Origin: Phytoactinopolyspora halotolerans | GTDB lineage: Bacteria > Actinomycetota > Actinomycetes > Jiangellales > Jiangellaceae | Direction of reading: 5' to 3' | DNA length: 64,000 nucleotides | Assembly: GCF_010550675.1 (NCBI RefSeq) | Contig: NZ_JAAGOA010000012.1 | Location: forward strand, 62,001 to 126,000 | Shown: piece by piece, positions 21,715 to 31,995 of the stretch | How positions within the stretch are numbered: position 1 is the first letter of the stretch | Layout: the number at the start of each line of letters is the position of its first letter | Notes under the pieces: model-generated | Told to the model about the DNA's origin: nothing | What the model saw: the letters and a program-made list of their open reading frames with translations, nothing else | The model's database searches: none | Translations under genes and position numbers: made by a program

Positions 21715-24234
21715 TCAGAGGGCGGCGAGGACCGCCCACGGGTCGGCGGCACCGCCGTTGTCGACGGCCGCCATCCGGCGCCGCAGTGTCCACGACTCCC
21801 CCGCTCCCAGCGTCACCTGGTACTGACTCTGGATCCAGTTGCCGGTGCCGTACGCGGTGAAGCCGGCCTCGTCGTAGAGCAGCGCGTAGGTCTGCCCGTC
21901 CGTGCCGGTCATGCCGATCCAGGCGTCGTCCGGCGGGAACTCACCCGGGCTCCCGTACGGCGTGGTGATGGTCCCGTGGCCTGGCACGCCGCTGCGTTGG
22001 CCCGGCCCGTCGTGGTCGATGACGTCGCCGGCCGACACGGTCACCGGCGCCGAACCGGTGTTGGTGAACGTCGACTCCGCGACGATCCACGGCTGCCCGG
22101 GCTCGACGGCGAACGTCGTCACCACCGTGACGTCCGGGACGGACAGAGCACTGCCGGACACCCGGACGACGGCGCGCTCCGGGGTGGCCGTCTCCACCTC
22201 GACCGACGTCGAGTTCACCAAACCCTGCTGCCAGCCCTCCGTGCCGGACGGCGCACTCGTCGCCACGTAGGGCAGGTTGAACCAGTCGATCTGGTCCAGA
22301 TGCCCGGCCGCCGCCATGTCGATCGGCTTCCCCGGCGTCGCGTTCGGCAGCTGCCCGTCGTTGGTCACCTTCGATACCGTCATCGCCAACAGCTCGTTGC
22401 CGAGCACGACGTCGCCCGGGGCACCCTCCGTGTTCGGGCCTGGAACCCGCCGGCCGGTTCCCGCGTAAGCTCCGGCGACGCGAGCCAGCGCGAAATCGCC
22501 GCGCGGCGGCGTCCCCTCCTCCACCACGACGTTCTGCGTCTGCGACTCGTATCCGACGGCGTGCGCCTCCAGCTGATATGCCCCTGGCGGCAGGAAGGAC
22601 AGGTACTCGCCGTTCGCGTCGGTCCACACGCGCAGGGCCACCGATCCGTCCTGGCGCCGAACCATGACCTCGGCGTTGCGCAGCGGCTCGTCGTCGGAGG
22701 CGCGCACCACGGTGCCGGTGAATCCGTCGCCTTCGTCGAGCCGTCGCGCGCCCGGTTCGCCATCGCGCACCTCGTACGCGGCGATCGTGTATGCCGGCGA
22801 CGACGCGCTGCGCGGGTCGGTGACGATCCGCAGCGTCGACTGCCAGCGCTCCGGCGTCACCTCGCAGTGGATGTACCCGCGGTAGCTGCCGTTGTAGAAC
22901 TTCACGTGCGGGTTGGCCGGCAGCCCCTGTCGCACCGCGTTGTCCCAGCCGATGCCGGACGAGATCGACGTACCCACGAACTCCGACGCCAGCACCGGCG
23001 ACGACGGGTCGCTGAAGTTGGCCAGGATGTCGTTGACCCAGTGCGAGTGCCAGTCACCGGAGATCACGATCGGGTTCGACGGCTCGTGCTCGATGATCGC
23101 GTCCAGCAGCCGTTGCCGGGCCGCCGGGTAGCCGTCCCATTGGTCGAGGTTGTACGCGAGCCCGGGCCCGACGTCGTAGTCGAAAGAGGCGAGGATGGTC
23201 TGCTGCGCCAGCACGTTCCACCGTGCCCCGGACTTGCGCAGCCGCTCGATGAGCCACTGTTCCTGTTCCGGCCCGGTCATGGTGCGGTCCTCGTCGTACA
23301 CGTCGTCGCACGGCGGCTTGTTCATGCCGTCGCCGCAGGCCTGCTCGTCGCGATACTGCCGGGTGTCCAGTACGGAGAACTCGGCCAGCTTGCCCCACCG
23401 GAAGCCGCGATAGATCGCATAGTCCGGCCCGTCCGGCATCGCGCGCATCGGCAGGTGCTCGTAGTACGCCTGGAAGCCGTTGGCGCGTCGGTCGATGAAC
23501 GGCCGGCCGTCGGGTGACCGCTCGTCCTCGCGGTGCCAGTTGTTCAGCACCTCATGGTCGTCCCAGGTGGTGACGAAGGGGAAGCGGGCGTGCGCCTCGC
23601 GCAGGTCCGGCGAGGTCTTGTAGAGCGCGTGCAGCCGGCGGAACTCGTCCAGGCTGCCGTCCTGCGTCTCGTAGATGTAATCGCCCAGATGGATCACCAG
23701 GTCGAGGTCGTGCTCGGCCATGTCCCGGTAGGCCGGATACGGACCGCCCGCCCAGTTCTGGCAGGACGCGAAGGCGAAGCGCAGGCGGTCCGGACTGACG
23801 CCGGGCGCGGGCAGGGTGCGGGTACGTCCCACGCGGCTGTACTCGCCGTCGACCGCGAACCGGTACCAGTACCAGCGGCCCGGTGCGAGCCGGTCGGCGA
23901 TCGCGTGCACCGAGTGCGCCAGCTCCGGCCGAGCGGTAGCCTCGCCGCGGCGCATCACGTGCCGGAAATTCTCGTCCAGCGCGATCTCCCAGCGGACCTG
24001 GACGGGCCGGTCCGGCATCCCGCCACCGTTCGCCGGATCGGGCGCGAGCCGGGTCCAGAGCACCACGCTGGAATGGTCCGGGTCGCCGGATGCGACGCCG
24101 AGGGTGAACGGCGCGGGGTCGAGTTCGTCGGCGGTCGCGGACTGCTGCCAGAGCGCGTTCACCCCCAGCGCCGACGCGGCTACGCCGCCGGTGAGCACGA
24201 GGAACCGTCGGCGGTCGAGCAGGTTCTCAGACAT
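21715..24234 (-). CDS. phoD: PhoD-family secreted alkaline phosphatase with extra C-terminal domains
   Basis: 839 residues. A twin-arginine signal (DRRRFLVLTGG) is followed by the PhoD N-terminal beta domain (FTLGVASGDPDHSSVVLWTRL) and the metallophosphatase core (FAFASCQNW, HLGDYIYE, TWDDHEV, FSVLDTRQYR, ISGDWHSHW). The core ends near residue 520. It is followed by a carboxypeptidase-regulatory-like beta sandwich (GFTGTVVRASDDEPLRNAEVMVR) and about 250 further residues of beta-rich sequence. The family is about 500-550 residues, so the tail is an addition, perhaps for surface or substrate binding. GGGAGGGCG precedes the ATG. It should release phosphate from mono- and diesters outside the cell. 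Confidence 0.87.
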   Translation of the reverse strand: MSENLLDRRRFLVLTGGVAASALGVNALWQQSATADELDPAPFTLGVASGDPDHSSVVLWTRLAPDPANGGGMPDRPVQVRWEIALDENFRHVMRRGEATARPELAHSVHAIADRLAPGRWYWYRFAVDGEYSRVGRTRTLPAPGVSPDRLRFAFASCQNWAGGPYPAYRDMAEHDLDLVIHLGDYIYETQDGSLDEFRRLHALYKTSPDLREAHARFPFVTTWDDHEVLNNWHREDERSPDGRPFIDRRANGFQAYYEHLPMRAMPDGPDYAIYRGFRWGKLAEFSVLDTRQYRDEQACGDGMNKPPCDDVYDEDRTMTGPEQEQWLIERLRKSGARWNVLAQQTILASFDYDVGPGLAYNLDQWDGYPAARQRLLDAIIEHEPSNPIVISGDWHSHWVNDILANFSDPSSPVLASEFVGTSISSGIGWDNAVRQGLPANPHVKFYNGSYRGYIHCEVTPERWQSTLRIVTDPRSASSPAYTIAAYEVRDGEPGARRLDEGDGFTGTVVRASDDEPLRNAEVMVRRQDGSVALRVWTDANGEYLSFLPPGAYQLEAHAVGYESQTQNVVVEEGTPPRGDFALARVAGAYAGTGRRVPGPNTEGAPGDVVLGNELLAMTVSKVTNDGQLPNATPGKPIDMAAAGHLDQIDWFNLPYVATSAPSGTEGWQQGLVNSTSVEVETATPERAVVRVSGSALSVPDVTVVTTFAVEPGQPWIVAESTFTNTGSAPVTVSAGDVIDHDGPGQRSGVPGHGTITTPYGSPGEFPPDDAWIGMTGTDGQTYALLYDEAGFTAYGTGNWIQSQYQVTLGAGESWTLRRRMAAVDNGGAADPWAVLAAL

Positions 24235-24321
24235 CGTCGCCCTCCCTGATCGCGACCGCACGGCCGCGCTGGTTGGAAGGGCCGGCCACGGGGAGGGACC
24301 GGCCCTCGGTCGGTGAAGGAC

Positions 24322-24372
24322 ATGGACAACTCGGCCATATGGAGAACTCGGCCATATGGACAACTCGGTCAT
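24322..24372. repeat. Three 17-bp tandem repeats upstream of phoD
   Basis: Units atggacaactcggccat, atggagaactcggccat and atggacaactcggtcat abut exactly (24322-24338, 24339-24355, 24356-24372), and their junctions form CATATG. On the minus strand each reads ATGGCCGAGTTNTCCAT. They lie 90-140 bp upstream of the PhoD start, in the 222-bp gap to the SDR gene, and could be regulator binding sites. There are no unique spacers, so this is not CRISPR. Confidence 0.8.
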
Positions 24373-24456
24373 TGAGCCAATCCGACACGCGTGGCATCCA
24401 AGCGACGGGAACTTGAACGTCGTCGGAAGCTACGGCTACGCGCACCCGGGCCTGCG

Positions 24457-25107
24457 CTATGGCGCGAGCGTGACCTCGTGCTGCCACGCGTGCGCGGGTT
24501 GAGTGTGCAGCCGCCAGTACTGCTCGGCGATGGTGTCCGGGTCGAGCGTCGTGCCTCGCGCGACGGGACCGTCCACGGTCACCGTCGCGACATGCACGCC
24601 GGCCGTCCCATACGCGGCATCAAGCATGGCCAGCAACGTCCGGAGTCCGGCCTTGCCCAGCGAGAGGCTCACGTACTCCGGTTTCGGCGCCGGCATTCCG
24701 CCGGTCACGATGAAGGTCCCCGATCCGCGCTCCGCCATCGACGGCACGACGTGCGCCGCCGTGGTGATCGCGCCGACGACGTTCACCGCCCACGCGTCGA
24801 GGTGACCGCGCGCGGTGAGATCGCCGAGGGCGTCGGGCTGGATCAGAGCAGCGTTATAGACGACGACGTCCGGGTCGCCGTGATTCTGTCGCGCCGCGTC
24901 CAATGCGGAACGCAGCGCCGTCTCGTCCGTGGCGTCCGCGGTCAACGGGATCGCAGGTACGCCGATCTCGTGCACGGCGCCCGCGACGTCGCCCGCCGTA
25001 CGATCGGTGCGGGCGACGACGGCGACCGGCAGGCCTTCCCGCGCGAACCGGACGGCGACGGATCGCCCTATGCCCGGCCCCGCGCCGACGATGATCGCTC
25101 CAGCCAT
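24457..25107 (-). CDS. SDR-family oxidoreductase with displaced catalytic Tyr
   Basis: 216 residues. The cofactor motif GAGPGIG (residues 8-14) and VVARTDR after beta2 fit an NADP-binding SDR, and VVYNAA replaces NNAG. The active-site segment reads PEYVSLSLGKAGL. Lys152 is conserved, but the residue four before it is Leu148, not Tyr; Tyr145 is seven residues upstream. Activity is thus uncertain. The gene is divergent from a MerR regulator, whose operator overlaps its promoter. Confidence 0.78.
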   Translation of the reverse strand: MAGAIIVGAGPGIGRSVAVRFAREGLPVAVVARTDRTAGDVAGAVHEIGVPAIPLTADATDETALRSALDAARQNHGDPDVVVYNAALIQPDALGDLTARGHLDAWAVNVVGAITTAAHVVPSMAERGSGTFIVTGGMPAPKPEYVSLSLGKAGLRTLLAMLDAAYGTAGVHVATVTVDGPVARGTTLDPDTIAEQYWRLHTQPAHAWQHEVTLAP

Positions 25108-25149
25108 CTGATGCTCCTTCGTTCACGATGCAATGGCATGGCGACGCTA

Positions 25150-25173
25150 GACGTTCACATCAATGGCAAGGTC
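25150..25173. promoter_or_regulatory. MerR operator between SDR and merR genes
   Basis: A 24-bp imperfect dyad with outer arms GAC-TT and AA-GTC and inner CAT/ATG lies within the minus-strand promoter of the SDR gene. The -35-like TTGACC is at about 25175-25170, and a TAGCGT -10 follows a ~20-bp spacer. A symmetric site in a lengthened spacer is typical for MerR activation, and the merR gene starts 27 bp away. Confidence 0.45.
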
Positions 25174-25199
25174 AAACCCTGGAGCCAGACGGAGGCGGT

Positions 25200-25568
25200 A
25201 TGCGGATCGGGGCGTTGGCCCGCAAGACGGGCGTCAACCAGCGACTGTTGCGGTACTACGAGGAGCAGGGACTTCTCCACCCGGCGCGCGACGCCAACGG
25301 CTACCGGATGTATACCGACGCCGACGTCGTCTCGGTTCGGCACATCCGCCATCTATTGGCGGCCGGGCTGCCGACGGCCGTCATCGGCGAGCTCCTCGAG
25401 TGCGTGCACGACGACGGCGAGCGACCCACGCCCTCGCTCTGCCCGGCCATGCTGAAGCAGCTCACACGGCAGTACGCTCGCGCCTCGGAAGAGATCGAGC
25501 GGCTACAGCAGTCCAAGGAGATCATCGCGTCCCTGTTGAACGCCCAGCCGACGAACGCGGACCGTTGA
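25200..25568 (+). CDS. MerR-family transcriptional regulator
   Basis: 122 residues. The winged helix begins at residue 1 (MRIGALARKTGVNQRLLRYYEEQGLLHPARDANGYRMYTDADVVSVRHIRHLLAAGLP), followed by a coiled-coil dimerisation helix (QYARASEEIERLQQSKEIIASLL). No cysteine pair for metal sensing is present, so an organic inducer is likelier than a metal. ACGGAGGCGGT precedes the ATG. It likely activates the divergent SDR gene. Confidence 0.88.
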   Translation: MRIGALARKTGVNQRLLRYYEEQGLLHPARDANGYRMYTDADVVSVRHIRHLLAAGLPTAVIGELLECVHDDGERPTPSLCPAMLKQLTRQYARASEEIERLQQSKEIIASLLNAQPTNADR

Positions 25569-25782
25569 CTGACCGATCGCATGACGAAAGCGCAGCTGCC
25601 GGGGCACGGTTCCCGCAACGGCCCGGTCGAGACCGGCACGCCGGTGCAGCTCAAACCTGGCGGTGATGCCGGCACCGACGTGTTCCACTCGCCGGTCGAC
25701 AAGCTGTATGGATCCGCGCTCACTCCTGCCTGTTGACCCCGCTCGCTGTGCGTCGCCACCGTGATCGTCTACTGTGCCCACC

Positions 25783-26172
25783 ATGGCTCTGGTCGACATA
25801 CGACGCCTGGCGGCGGTCGACATGCATGGCTCGGCAGGTACCCGCCTGCGTCGTTCGATCATTCTGGCCGAGTTCGTGCTCGGCGCCGTCGCGGGCAGTG
25901 CCCTCGGGTGGTGGGTGTTCCGCAGCACCGACAGCACCGGCTGGCAACTGTTCGGGCTGTACATCCTGGGAGTCTGCCTCAATTATGTGCCGCTGGCGCT
26001 GCATGCCGTCTCGCTGTTCGACGCCGACAAGCTCCGCGGCGAACTGCGCGGCGCCGACATCCCGGCCGCACTCCGCCACTACACGGCCGCCCAGCTCTGG
26101 GTCTTCGTGCCGCTGCTCTTCCTGATCCTGGCGCCGTGGCAGGCCGTCACGTCCCGCCGCCGTGACCGATGA
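25783..26172 (+). CDS. Small three-to-four-span membrane protein
   Basis: 129 residues with hydrophobic segments near 23-45, 55-75 and 105-123. No known domain was recognised. The start is taken as the ATG at 25783. A TACTGT -10-like hexamer (25770-25775) ends eight bases upstream and no Shine-Dalgarno exists, suggesting a leaderless transcript. A GTG at 25774 is an alternative. It converges on glnD with a 3-bp gap. Confidence 0.65.
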   Translation: MALVDIRRLAAVDMHGSAGTRLRRSIILAEFVLGAVAGSALGWWVFRSTDSTGWQLFGLYILGVCLNYVPLALHAVSLFDADKLRGELRGADIPAALRHYTAAQLWVFVPLLFLILAPWQAVTSRRRDR

Positions 26173-26175
26173 ACC

Positions 26176-28494
26176 CTATCTCGCCAGCGCCGACCGCACC
26201 CCGGAGAGCACCCGCGTGATCTCCGTCCGGGACAGCGCCGCGCCCGCCTGGTTGACGAGGTAGAACACGTCGATCGCTTCCGAACCCAGCGTCTCCGCCA
26301 CGGCTGATCGGATCACCACGCCGCATCCGGTGACCACCGTGGCCAGCCGGTGCAGCAGGCCCGGCTCGTCATGAGCCCGCACCTCCAGGACGGTCGCATC
26401 GGAGGACGCGTCGGCGAGCACACCCGCCTGCGGTTCGGCATGCGGGATCACCCGGGTCCGTCGCTCGGCCGTCCGCGCCGCCAGGCGCGTGCCCACGTCG
26501 TTCGACTCACCCGCCGCGCGGACCAGCTCCTCGCGCAGGCGCGCCACGTTCGGCGCATCTCGATGCCGTGCGACGACGTCCCACACCATGACGACGGACT
26601 CGCCGACGGTGTGCGTGTCGGCCGCGCGCACGTCGAGCCGGTTCAGCGCCAGCACTCCGGCGACCGTCGCCAGCGCCGTCCGGCTCGGCGGAACGGCGAC
26701 GGTGACCCGGTAGGCACCGTCCCACCGGCCATCGTCCACCCGCACCGCCGGCAGTGTCCCGTTCGTCAGTGCTTCCTGCGCCGGCTCCAGTTGCCGCGGA
26801 TGCGGCGCCGGCGCGCCGTCCAAGGCGCCGCGCGCACGAGCGACGAGATCGCCGACCAGCCTCGCCCGCATCGGTGACCAGGCAAGCGGCCCAGCGGCCG
26901 TAGCATCCGCCTCGGTCAGCGCGTACAGCAGCTCCAGGAACTCCCGGTCACCGACCGCTTCGACGACGGTCGCCAGGGTCTTGGGATCATCGGGGTCGCG
27001 CCGGGTCGCAACCTCCGGAAGCAGCAGGTGATGCCGGACCAGCCGTCCGAGGATCGCGCAGTCCTCCGCCGGGAGTCCCAACCGGTGGCCCAGATCGCGC
27101 ACGATCTTCGCACCGGTCTTGCTGTGATCGCCCGGCAGACCCTTGCCCAAGTCGTGGAAGAGCGCCGCCAGCAGCAGCAGGTCCGGCCGTGTCACGCGCC
27201 GCACCAGCCCAGCCGCCACGGCGGCGGTCTCCACCAGATGCCGGTCGACGGTGTGCCGGTGCACCGGCGTGCGGGTGGCGAGATACCGGATGCGTGCCCA
27301 CTCGGGAATCCAGCGCACAACCAGGCCGGCGGCGTCCAGCGAGTCCCAGACCGGCACCGCACCATGCCCCGCTCCCAGCAGGCTCACCAGCGCGTTCCGC
27401 GCCGCCTCCGGCCACGGATCCGGCAGCTGCGGGCACTCGGCGGCCAGCCGCCGGACGGTCTGCGGCCCCACGGTCACTCCTGCCTGGGCGGCGGCCGCGG
27501 CGGCCCGCAACGGGAAGACCGCGTCTCGATCCGGGCGCGCGTCGCGTGCCAGAACCGCTTCGCCGTCGTGTTCCACCACGCCCTCCGCGAGCGGCCGCCG
27601 CAACGGCCGCCGCCGCCAGCCGCGCCGTTTGCGGGAGGCCAGCGTCCGGTCCACCTCCCGCCACGTCACATCGGATGCGTAGGCGATGTGACGCCCGGCT
27701 TCCGCGACGCGGCGTAACAACGTATCCGGATCCGGAAGCAGCAGCCGCTCGGCGATGTCCGCCTGGTCTTCGAACAGCAGCCGGTCGCTACGCCGGCCGG
27801 CGGCGCGGTGCATCGCGTCCCGCACGGTGAGCAGCCAGTTCCGCGCCTCTTCCACCGGCGCACCATGCGGCCGGTCGGCCACCCACGTCGCCGCCACCGC
27901 GCGCAGGATCAGGCTGTCCCGCAGCCCGCCGTAGGCCTGCACCAGGTCCGGCTCCAGCAGGTGAGACAGCTCGCCGTGCTGCTCTGCTCGTTCCCGGCAC
28001 GCCTGGGCCAGCAGCGGCAACCGCCGCCCCGCGGCACGTCGCCAGTCGGCACGCACCTCGGCGACGAGTGTCTCGGTCAGCGCAGCGTCTCCGGCGACCT
28101 GCCGAGCGTCGATCAGGCCGAGCGCCACCTTGAGGTCGCCGCGGGCCATGTCGAGGGCTTCGCCGACGGTCCGCACCGAGTGGTCGAGCGGCACGCCGGC
28201 GTCCCACACCGGGTAGAAGAGCTGTTCGGCGACGGGCGCGGGGTCGTCCACACCGTCGCCGAGCAGCAGGAGAACGTCCAGGTCGCTTCCGGGCAGCAGC
28301 TCCTGCCGGCCGTAGCCGCCGACGGCCACCACGGCCACGTCGCGGCGGGCCGCATCCGGGAGCAGGTCGAAGAACCGGGCCAGCCACGCGTCGGCCAGCC
28401 CGGACAGGGTCGAACGTCGCCGGGCCGCGCCGAGCCGGTCGTCGTCGATGACCGCTCGGCGCAGCGCGGCGAACCGTGCCGCCTCTGGGCTCAT
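26176..28494 (-). CDS. glnD: PII uridylyl/adenylyltransferase GlnD
   Basis: 772 residues. The nucleotidyltransferase motif GGYGRQELLPGSDLDVLLL lies near residues 58-76. Then come the UTase helical region, an HD hydrolase domain (LLLLAALFHDLGKGLPGDHSKTG) and two C-terminal ACT domains (VAVPPSRTALATVAGVLALN and VRAHDEPGLLHRLATVVTG). It modifies the PII protein encoded just upstream in response to nitrogen status; in actinobacteria the modification is adenylylation. It is separated from glnB by 4 bp and is the last gene of the amt-glnB-glnD operon. Confidence 0.95.
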   Translation of the reverse strand: MSPEAARFAALRRAVIDDDRLGAARRRSTLSGLADAWLARFFDLLPDAARRDVAVVAVGGYGRQELLPGSDLDVLLLLGDGVDDPAPVAEQLFYPVWDAGVPLDHSVRTVGEALDMARGDLKVALGLIDARQVAGDAALTETLVAEVRADWRRAAGRRLPLLAQACRERAEQHGELSHLLEPDLVQAYGGLRDSLILRAVAATWVADRPHGAPVEEARNWLLTVRDAMHRAAGRRSDRLLFEDQADIAERLLLPDPDTLLRRVAEAGRHIAYASDVTWREVDRTLASRKRRGWRRRPLRRPLAEGVVEHDGEAVLARDARPDRDAVFPLRAAAAAAQAGVTVGPQTVRRLAAECPQLPDPWPEAARNALVSLLGAGHGAVPVWDSLDAAGLVVRWIPEWARIRYLATRTPVHRHTVDRHLVETAAVAAGLVRRVTRPDLLLLAALFHDLGKGLPGDHSKTGAKIVRDLGHRLGLPAEDCAILGRLVRHHLLLPEVATRRDPDDPKTLATVVEAVGDREFLELLYALTEADATAAGPLAWSPMRARLVGDLVARARGALDGAPAPHPRQLEPAQEALTNGTLPAVRVDDGRWDGAYRVTVAVPPSRTALATVAGVLALNRLDVRAADTHTVGESVVMVWDVVARHRDAPNVARLREELVRAAGESNDVGTRLAARTAERRTRVIPHAEPQAGVLADASSDATVLEVRAHDEPGLLHRLATVVTGCGVVIRSAVAETLGSEAIDVFYLVNQAGAALSRTEITRVLSGVRSALAR

Positions 28495-28498
28495 CGGG

Positions 28499-30141
<1,643 letters not shown>

Positions 30142-30337
30142 CGATGACTCCTAGTCCGAACGGAGCGTCGGCGCCGGTTCCGCGGGCGTCTGTTGACCGC
30201 ATACCAGGGCCGACCAGGTCGCAAGCGATCCTGGTCAGTCAACTTTGCGGCAGAGTTTCACTACGTAAGAAGGAGATGAAATCGCTCCAGTAATGTTTCG
30301 GCCCGGTGAACTCCCCCTGCGCATGTGCGGTGCACCG

Positions 30338-31633
30338 TTAGCGCCATCCGACGTCGATCCGCGGGCCACGCGGGTTGAAGAAGTGCAGCGACTCCATGTC
30401 CACCGCCACGGACAGCGGCGTGCCGTTCCGCAGTTGCGGATACGGGGTCAGCCGTACGGCCAGCTCGGCCGACCGACGGTGATGCCGGCCCGGCACGGGC
30501 TTGAGATCGTTGAGGGTGTCGTACATCTCCTCGTCCGCGGGGGACGTCCCGTCGACGATCCGGGACACTGTCCGGCGCAACGAGTTCCACATCCCCTTCT
30601 TCGGCACCCTCGCCACGTCGGCGGACCGGTTGTCGTCCACGGCGGCCGCGGTCGCGCCCACGTCGATGAACGCGAGCGTCTCGTGGCCGTGATGCTCCAT
30701 GGTGCGGACATGTCCGGCGAGCACATTGCCGGGTGCTCCGGGAGCCACCGGCGTGAGTGCCTCCGCCCGCAGGCCGACGACGATCTGCTCGCCGCGATAC
30801 CGGGACAGGATCCGGCGACGCGGATCGTGCCACGGGAGTTGTAGCCTCTGGTCTCCGAGCACAAGGTTGAGGTGGCTGTCCTCCCATACCTCGACCTTCG
30901 CCTCCATCAGGCCCATCCGCGGGCTGCCGAGGAACGCGGCGACGTACATGGTCCCGGGCCGGTTGTACACGGCGTCGGGCGTGCCGACATCCTGCAACTC
31001 TCCCTTGCGCAGGATCGCGACCTTGTCCGCCATGGTCAGGGCCTCGGTCTGATCGTGCGTGACGTAGATGACCGTCACCCCGAGCTGCTGCGCCAAGCCG
31101 GAGATCTCCGTGCGCAGCTCGGCACGCTGCCCGGCGTCGATATTGGACAGCGGCTCGTCCATGAGGAAGAGCGCAGGCTCACGGACGATCGCTCGCCCCA
31201 TCGCCACCCGTTGCCGCTGACCGCCCGACAGCCGCGCGATCCGCCGGGTGAGCAGGTCCGGGATTCCGAGGGCGGACGCCGCATCGACCGTGCGTCGCTG
31301 GCGTTCATCAAGATCCACGCCGGCCTGTTTCAACGGGAATCCGATGTTGTCATTGACGTTCATATGCGGATATAGCGCATAATCCTGAAACACCATGGCC
31401 ACGCCCCGCTCGCGTGGGGGAAGATCGTCCGCGGGTTCGCCGTCCATGAGCACGCTTCCGGCGGTCGGTTCCTCTAATCCGGCGATGATCCGGAGCAGAG
31501 TCGATTTGCCGCATCCCGACGGGCCGAGCAGGACCATGAATTCGCCGTCAGCCACATCCAGGCTGACCTTGTCCAGGGCGACGGTTCCACCCGGGAACAC
31601 CTTTGTGACATCTTTCAGCGCCACGCTGCTCAA
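30338..31633 (-). CDS. Sugar-type ABC transporter ATPase (UgpC/MsmK family)
   Basis: 431 residues, somewhat longer than the ~370 usual. A TTG start at 31633 is preceded by a near-perfect AAGGAGGTGA at ideal spacing. Motifs: Walker A GPSGCGKST, MVFQDYALYPHM, signature LSGGQRQRVAMGRAI, LFLMDEPLSNID, and the C-terminal OB-type regulatory region. An insertion of about 60 residues (GMWNSLRRTVSRIVDG ... KPVPGRHHR) interrupts that region. No permease or binding protein is adjacent, so it probably powers several carbohydrate importers encoded elsewhere, as MsmK does. Confidence 0.88.
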   Translation of the reverse strand: MSSVALKDVTKVFPGGTVALDKVSLDVADGEFMVLLGPSGCGKSTLLRIIAGLEEPTAGSVLMDGEPADDLPPRERGVAMVFQDYALYPHMNVNDNIGFPLKQAGVDLDERQRRTVDAASALGIPDLLTRRIARLSGGQRQRVAMGRAIVREPALFLMDEPLSNIDAGQRAELRTEISGLAQQLGVTVIYVTHDQTEALTMADKVAILRKGELQDVGTPDAVYNRPGTMYVAAFLGSPRMGLMEAKVEVWEDSHLNLVLGDQRLQLPWHDPRRRILSRYRGEQIVVGLRAEALTPVAPGAPGNVLAGHVRTMEHHGHETLAFIDVGATAAAVDDNRSADVARVPKKGMWNSLRRTVSRIVDGTSPADEEMYDTLNDLKPVPGRHHRRSAELAVRLTPYPQLRNGTPLSVAVDMESLHFFNPRGPRIDVGWR

Positions 31634-31779
31634 CGCGTCACCTCCTTGGGGTCGCGATGCCCTAAGGGAGCACACGACCATAAAAGGGGCAAAACCGCAA
31701 CGTTGGTACCGAGCTATGGACGCCAATCGCGCCCGCACGAGGCGGAGATTTTCGTTCTTCCGCGCACTGAAGCGTTGAT

Positions 31780-31960
31780 CAAACCGGACCGGGTTTGGAT
31801 TCCGCCATCAAGGCACCGACGAGTTCGCCACGGCTCGAAACACCGACTTTCTCGAAGATCGCTTTTGATGTGATCTCGGATCGTGTGAGCAGAAGATGAG
31901 GGATCGTCCGCGAACCCGGCGACGTGACGAGCAGGGCACGGTCTGTGAAGCCGTCATGCC
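31780..31960 (-). pseudogene. Remnant of a LuxR-type HTH regulator, single-base frameshift
   Basis: On the minus strand one frame gives SAHTIRDHIK and, after a run of four A residues (31863-31866 as T on the plus strand), the next frame gives AIFEKVGVSSRGELVGALMAE before a stop at 31780. Removing one A restores the canonical LuxR recognition helix and C-terminus (xxHTVRDHIKAIFEKVGVxSRGELV). Upstream of about 31960 no receiver or sensor domain is seen, so only the tail survives. It explains part of the 362-bp gap 31634-31995; the rest holds the upstream region of the ABC ATPase gene. Confidence 0.6.
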
Positions 31961-31995
31961 CACCGTCGCTGGGCGTGACGATCTACGGTTGAGGA

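Noticed and set aside
24322-24372. CRISPR-like repeat array
   Set aside because: The 17-bp units abut directly without spacers and no cas genes are present.
18374-24372. PHO boxes near the two phosphatase genes
   Set aside because: I looked for GTTCACC-like 11-bp direct repeats and did not see them; the 17-bp repeat is a different pattern.
25581-25736. 51-codon plus-strand ORF after merR (MTKAQLPGHGS...)
   Set aside because: No ribosome-binding site, no recognisable family and weak codon bias; it may be a gene remnant but I cannot support it as a gene.
30241-30300. GlnR operator upstream of amt
   Set aside because: GAAAC and TTAC elements exist but their spacing does not match the GlnR consensus well; kept only as a remark in the amt entry.
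31634-31738. Upstream extension of the sugar-type ABC ATPase by 35 codons
   Set aside because: A near-perfect AAGGAGGTGA at ideal distance from the TTG at 31633 fixes the start; the extension is not family-like.
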